A stretch of 35,600 nucleotides of DNA from assembly GCA_036382395.1 (NCBI GenBank), contig DASVHW010000379.1:1-35600 (forward strand). Direction: 5' to 3'. The DNA is from Candidatus Binatia bacterium (GTDB lineage Bacteria > Desulfobacterota > Binatia > HRBIN30). Every line of letters starts with the position of its first letter. The first letter of the stretch is position 1. The notes beneath the pieces are model-generated. The model did not search any database. It was not told where the DNA came from and was given only the letters and a program-made list of their open reading frames with translations. The position numbers and the translations under genes were made by a program. This document shows positions 31,790 through 35,600 of the stretch, piece by piece.

Positions 31790-32869
31790 TCAGCCCGCGA
31801 GCTCGGATAGCGACACCACCTTCGCTTCGATCGGCTTCGGCGTTTCCTCGGGCAGGAACCAGCGGAACCAGATCAGGCCGCGCCGCCGACCCGCGGTCGA
31901 CAGCCAGTTGGCGACGCCGGGGTCCTGTTTGCTCACGACGATGGTCCACGACCCGTCGGCCGCGTACGTGGTCTGGCCGCCGTTGATGGTCACGCGCTCG
32001 TAGCGGTAGTCGTACGTGTGCAGGAACGGGTTCCACAGACACAGGTTCCAGAAGGCGCACGCCGGCGACCGCCCCTTGATCACCAGCGCTTGGTCGTCTT
32101 CCAGATCGAAGCTGCCCATGGCGTAGGAGGCATCTCCCGCGGCCCAGCCGCGCGTGACCGTCGGGACCGGAAATGGATCCTGGATCGTGTTCGCGGGGGG
32201 GAACACCAGCGGGGTGTAGCTCAGTTGATCACGGATGAACGTGGCCGCGGCCCGGAACCGGGCGGCCATGTCGGTATCGGTCGGACGCCGGGGCGACACG
32301 GGCTCTGTGGCCTCGATGCTCCACGCTGCCCGTCGTCCCTTCACCGGGTCGGTCATGTAGTCCCGTGTAATGGCGCACACCGCGTCCGGCTCGAGCTTGA
32401 GCCAATTGCCCGGATGCTGGTTGGGACTCAGGATGATCTCGAAATTCCCGCCGGGACCGATTGTCATGCTGCGATCATTGATGGTTCCCACGATGCGGTC
32501 GGAATATCGTCCGTCACGCGGGCCGCCGTAGACCGTGAGTGAGAGATAGGCGGCCTCGCCTTTGTGGCCGCGTACCCGATAGGTGCGGTTGGGGTCGATC
32601 GGTGCGAAGTAATAGAAGGCGTCACTGTTGTCCCCTCCCCACTTCTTGTACGGGCCCACGATCTCCACGAACGTCGGCTTGTTGTCGTCGGCCCACACGT
32701 GCGCGTCGAGAGCGACTTGCAGGAGCGTGGGGATCCACTTGTAGCCATCGAGGACGTCCGCCTCCTCGGTGAGGGCGCAGGGGCCTTCGAAAAACTTCTG
32801 GTCGATGTCCTTCAACAGGTCCAATAACTCGTGAAATGCTGCCCGAGTCTCGTACTGGTTTGATGCCAT
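31790..32869 (-). CDS. DUF1214 domain-containing protein
   Basis: A 359-aa protein. ATG 32869 was chosen for the strong AAGGAG upstream and the start MASNQYETRAAFHELLDLL; the open frame continues to 33076 without a better start. The C-terminal ~110 residues are the DUF1214 domain: YAMGSFDLEDDQALVIKGRS, NLCLWNPFLHTYDYR and the final strand region WFRWFLPEE. The N-terminal half has YFAPIDPNRTYRVRGHKGEA, as in proteins annotated with DUF1254/DUF1214. No signal peptide is seen. The domain has no assigned biochemical role. It is divergent from the GT39-type gene, 170 bp away. Confidence 0.88.
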   Translation of the reverse strand: MASNQYETRAAFHELLDLLKDIDQKFFEGPCALTEEADVLDGYKWIPTLLQVALDAHVWADDNKPTFVEIVGPYKKWGGDNSDAFYYFAPIDPNRTYRVRGHKGEAAYLSLTVYGGPRDGRYSDRIVGTINDRSMTIGPGGNFEIILSPNQHPGNWLKLEPDAVCAITRDYMTDPVKGRRAAWSIEATEPVSPRRPTDTDMAARFRAAATFIRDQLSYTPLVFPPANTIQDPFPVPTVTRGWAAGDASYAMGSFDLEDDQALVIKGRSPACAFWNLCLWNPFLHTYDYRYERVTINGGQTTYAADGSWTIVVSKQDPGVANWLSTAGRRRGLIWFRWFLPEETPKPIEAKVVSLSELAG

Positions 32870-33039
32870 CAAAGTCTCCTTCCGCAACGGCAAGATGAGG
32901 CGGCAAGCTGCATCCCAGGTCCGCTGTCTCACCGGCTTGCCTGGAATTGTCAAGGGCTCGCCGTCCCGTGGCGCGATGCGCGCCTGCGTCTTGCGGTGGT
33001 TGACGACGTTGGCGCGCATAGGATAGGCGGCAGTGCGGT

Positions 33040-34839
33040 ATGACGTCGGATGCTGAGCGTCGCCGTGGCGATTCATTGGCGAGCGAGGGCGTGGGCACGG
33101 GGCGCCCGCTGATCTCGGGAGTAGCGCTTGCGGTCGGTGGTCTCCTGGTGGGTCTGGCCGCTCTCACCTCAAGTGCGGCGGTCGAACGCGTTGTGCTCGG
33201 CAAGGCGTCCGGCGCGTTGAGTTGGGGGCCGGCACTGCTGCGTCTCATTTGGGCAGGACAGGGGTGTGCGCTGCTGCTCGTGGGGAGGTATGCGTCGCGC
33301 CGTGGCTCCCTCCCACCTCCGACGAGGGGGGCGCTCGGCGCGGTCCCAGGAGCGGAACGGATCGGGTGGCGGACGTGGCTGTTGCTTGCATCACTCAGTG
33401 TGATTGCCGCCGGACTGCGTGTGTGGCATTTGGACTCGGGCCTCTGGTACGACGAGGTGGTTGTGCTGGTTGACTGGGTGCGTCCGCCGCTGGGGAAGAT
33501 CATCGCCTCTTCCGCGATGAACCAGCACATGTTGTTCTCGGTACTGGCGCACGTGTCCATTGCCATCTTCGGCGAAAGTGCGTGGGCATTGCGGTTGCCG
33601 TCGGTGCTCTTCGGCCTTGCCGGTCTGTGGGCCGTCTTCCTGTTGGGTCGCCGGCTCATCGGGACGCGCGAGGCCTTGCTTGCCTGTGCGCTCGTGACGG
33701 TGTCCTACCACCACGTCTGGTTTTCGCAGGACGCCCGCGGGTACGCGGGCTTACTCTTTTTTGCGACTCTGGCGACTTGGTTGTGGCTCGAGGCGCTGCG
33801 GCGCGAGACCTGGCCTTGGTTCATTGCCTACGCCATCGCCTGCGCGCTCGGCGCCTGGATACATTTCACGATGGCGTTCATTCCCGCGGCGCACGTTGTG
33901 CTGTGCCTTGGGCTCTTGTTGTGGGCGCCGCGACGCCAAGGTGCCGGTCGGATGCCGGCGATGCCTGTGCTGCGGAAACTGCTGGCCGCATGGCTGCTGG
34001 CGGGCAGTCTCGTGGCGGAATTCTATGCGCTGGCATTGCCCGAGTTCTTGCGGATGGGGACGACCCTTCACCTCGGGGCGGAGTGGACGACTCCAAGCTT
34101 TCTGGTGACGGAGGGCTGGCGAGGGCTGGGGATTGGCTTTGGTCAAGCTGCGGGCGTTCTGGGCGGACTCGCGTTCGCGCTTGTCGGTTGGTTGAGCCTG
34201 GCGCGGCGCGACCTGGTGGCCGGGGCGTCGCTGGTGCTACCCGCTCTGCTGGGTCCTCCAGCGATTGTGCTGATGGGTCAGGGATTCTTCCCGCGCTATT
34301 TCTTCTTTTCGTTCGGCTTTGTGCTGCTGGTTGTTGTGCATGGGGTCATGACGGTTGCCCGTGTCCTCGGCGCCCGGTTGCTCCGCGAAGGCTCGGGCAC
34401 ATTTCCCGCCGACGTTGCTGGCCTTGCGGTGATCGGGGGCATGATTACGATCTCGGCCTTCTCTCTGCCCCGCGGCTACGCGCTGCCGAAACAGGACTTC
34501 GCTGGCGCGCGTGATTATGTCGAGCGCATGCGGCAGGCGGATGACGCCACGGTTGCCGTTGGCCTGGCGGGGGGTGCTTTTCAACGCTACTTCGCGCCGC
34601 AGTGGCTGGTGGCACAGACGCAGCAGGAGCTCGAGGCGATTGAGCGTGCCCACCGACATGTGTGGCTGGTGTACACCTTGCCGATCGGTATCAGAGCATC
34701 GCATCGAGACCTGTGGGAGCTCATCCAGCGAGATTTTCAGGTGGTGCAGGTTTTCCCCGGAACGCTTGGGGACGGCGCGGTCAACGTGTGCCGGGAGCGG
34801 ACGCCGGAAGAGCGGCAGCCGCCGCTCGCTAGAAAATGA
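33040..34839 (+). CDS. GT39/ArnT-type membrane glycosyltransferase
   Basis: A 599-aa polytopic inner-membrane protein of the GT-C fold with about a dozen hydrophobic helices. After an N-terminal helix pair it has GLWYDEVVVL (acidic pair at residues 138-139, the usual catalytic/metal Asp-Glu of this family's first periplasmic loop), then SQDARGYAGLLFFATLATWL near 230, both family hallmarks. The C-terminal ~110 residues form a soluble periplasmic domain. Enzymes of this type move sugars from polyprenyl-phosphate carriers to lipid A, glycans or proteins on the periplasmic side; donor and acceptor here are unknown. Its end overlaps the convergent CaiB remnant by 11 bp. Confidence 0.85.
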   Translation: MTSDAERRRGDSLASEGVGTGRPLISGVALAVGGLLVGLAALTSSAAVERVVLGKASGALSWGPALLRLIWAGQGCALLLVGRYASRRGSLPPPTRGALGAVPGAERIGWRTWLLLASLSVIAAGLRVWHLDSGLWYDEVVVLVDWVRPPLGKIIASSAMNQHMLFSVLAHVSIAIFGESAWALRLPSVLFGLAGLWAVFLLGRRLIGTREALLACALVTVSYHHVWFSQDARGYAGLLFFATLATWLWLEALRRETWPWFIAYAIACALGAWIHFTMAFIPAAHVVLCLGLLLWAPRRQGAGRMPAMPVLRKLLAAWLLAGSLVAEFYALALPEFLRMGTTLHLGAEWTTPSFLVTEGWRGLGIGFGQAAGVLGGLAFALVGWLSLARRDLVAGASLVLPALLGPPAIVLMGQGFFPRYFFFSFGFVLLVVVHGVMTVARVLGARLLREGSGTFPADVAGLAVIGGMITISAFSLPRGYALPKQDFAGARDYVERMRQADDATVAVGLAGGAFQRYFAPQWLVAQTQQELEAIERAHRHVWLVYTLPIGIRASHRDLWELIQRDFQVVQVFPGTLGDGAVNVCRERTPEERQPPLARK

Positions 34840-34954
34840 TCTGCCGCTCTAGCAACTGCCGGTACTGTTCCGCTGTGATCTTGAGCAGATCTTTGAAGAC
34901 GCGCTCGTTGTCCTGCCCGATCATCGGCCCCGGCCGAACGGCAGGCGTGAAGCC
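34829..34954 (-). pseudogene. C-terminal remnant of a CaiB/BaiF family III CoA-transferase
   Basis: The last 41 codons before the TAG at 34829 read VRPGPMIGQDNERVFKDLL, then LKITAEQYRQLLERQIIF. This matches the C-terminal end typical of family III CoA-transferases (P-x-x-G-[EQ]-x-[NT]-x-x-V...LLG). Upstream of about 34954 the frame stays open but no longer resembles the family and runs antisense into the Uma2 gene. About 350 N-terminal residues, including the catalytic Asp, are missing. It is thus a decayed leftover, probably from a rearrangement near 34955. Confidence 0.65.
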
Positions 34955-35047
34955 ACGGGAGCAGGGGTCGTGCCTCTGCGCGGAGGACTGACTCCAAGCA
35001 GCCGAGCCGAGCCAAAGCTTGGTGGTCACCTGCCAGCGGCTCGTGCT

Positions 35048-35600
35048 ATGGTAAGCGGCGTGGGAACCGCCCGCCGCAAAGCGACGTATGAGGACCTGCT
35101 TAAGGTTCCTGAAACCATGGTGGCCGAGATCCTCGACGGTGAGCTGTACGCCACGCCGCGCCCGGCTTCCCCCCATGCGCGCGCGGCTTCCGGTATTGGC
35201 AGCGATCTGTGGGGACCGTTTGACCGTCCGCCCAACGGGCCCGGGCAACCGGGTGGCTGGTGGATTCTGTTCGAGCCCGAGTTGCACCTTGGCCCCGACG
35301 TCGTCGTCCCCGATGTGGCCGGCTGGCGGCGAGAGAACATGCCCGTGCTGCCAAACGTCGCCGCGTTCACGCAAGCGCCCGACTGGGCCTGCGAGGTCGT
35401 GTCGGCGACAACAGCCGGAGCGGACCGTGTACGCAAGATGCGCATCTACGCGCGCGAGGCGGTCGGCCATCTCTGGCTCGTCGAACCGCTGGCAAGAACA
35501 CTCGAAGTCTACCGACTTGAGAATGGCCGCTGGGTCGTGGCCAGCACGCACGGCGGGAGCGAACGCGTGCGGGCGGAGCCGTTCGAGGCGGTCGAGCTTG
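35048..35600 (+). CDS. Uma2-family (DUF820) restriction-endonuclease-like protein, 3' end cut by the window
   Basis: 184 codons are visible from ATG 35048; a GTG at 35060 is an in-frame alternative. Family marks are the N-terminal YEDLLKVPETMVAEILDGE, then GPDVVVPDVAGWRRE with the PD motif, WACEVVSATT (the usual E-V-x-S-x-x-T), VRKMRIYAREAV with the Lys, and HLWLVEPLARTLEVYRL. Together these form the PD-(D/E)xK-like core. Uma2 proteins are abundant in cyanobacteria and other large genomes, often in many copies; their function is unknown. Typical length is about 190-200 aa, so little is missing. Confidence 0.85.
   Translation, partial: MVSGVGTARRKATYEDLLKVPETMVAEILDGELYATPRPASPHARAASGIGSDLWGPFDRPPNGPGQPGGWWILFEPELHLGPDVVVPDVAGWRRENMPVLPNVAAFTQAPDWACEVVSATTAGADRVRKMRIYAREAVGHLWLVEPLARTLEVYRLENGRWVVASTHGGSERVRAEPFEAVEL

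Noticed and set aside
1-35600. CRISPR arrays, rRNA, tRNA or intact insertion sequences
   Set aside because: No regularly spaced direct repeats, no cloverleaf-forming sequence and no transposase-like protein were seen on either strand.

Overview
The window is GC-rich bacterial chromosome from a Gram-negative organism that makes lipopolysaccharide. The order lysS - lolC/E - lolD - bamA - ompH - fabZ - lpxA - lpxI - Gfo/Idh - lpxB - msbA, with LpxI in place of LpxH, is the arrangement typical of deltaproteobacteria in the broad sense. The accessory half carries luciferase-like (LLM) oxidoreductases, a DUF1214 protein, a CaiB remnant and an Uma2 protein. That mix suggests an uncultured soil or subsurface lineage related to Desulfobacterota, Binatota or Rokubacteria. 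The lineage is an inference from gene content; no rRNA gene is present.

Left edge (1-2.5 kb): two overlapping alpha/beta hydrolase genes on the minus strand, the first lacking its usual N-terminal part and the second running off the window. A small membrane protein follows, then a cluster of intergenic palindromes and a Phd/YefM-RelE type toxin-antitoxin pair.

Envelope block (2.7-21.7 kb, all plus strand): lysS, then lipoprotein export (LolC/E, LolD), outer-membrane protein assembly (BamA, OmpH/Skp), and lipid A synthesis (FabZ, LpxA, LpxI, a Gfo/Idh oxidoreductase, LpxB). Export and core assembly follow (MsbA, a DUF374 acyltransferase, WaaA/KdtA, LpxK, a Trm112-like protein, a WaaF-like heptosyltransferase, a Kdo kinase and a second GT9 heptosyltransferase). 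Many of these genes overlap by four bases (ATGA, GTGA, TTGA), so translation is probably coupled. lpxD is missing from its usual place between ompH and fabZ. Several gaps hold inverted repeats.

Accessory block (21.7-35.6 kb, mixed strands): an LLM oxidoreductase, a HypE-like AIR-synthase protein and a possible 39-aa gene on the minus strand. A well-spaced sigma-54 promoter motif then faces a 72-aa protein, a CbbQ/NorQ-type MoxR ATPase and a 1058-aa VWA protein of CbbO/NorD type. A second LLM oxidoreductase sits downstream of an unrecognised 135-aa protein with 11 cysteines. The rest is a VOC protein, a multi-pass membrane protein, a DUF1214 protein, a GT39-type membrane glycosyltransferase, a CaiB/BaiF C-terminal remnant and a partial Uma2 gene.

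The best candidates for something undescribed are the sigma-54-linked MoxR/large-VWA module, which has no Rubisco or nitric-oxide reductase client nearby, and the Cys-rich protein next to an LLM oxidoreductase. No tRNA, rRNA, CRISPR array or intact transposase was seen.
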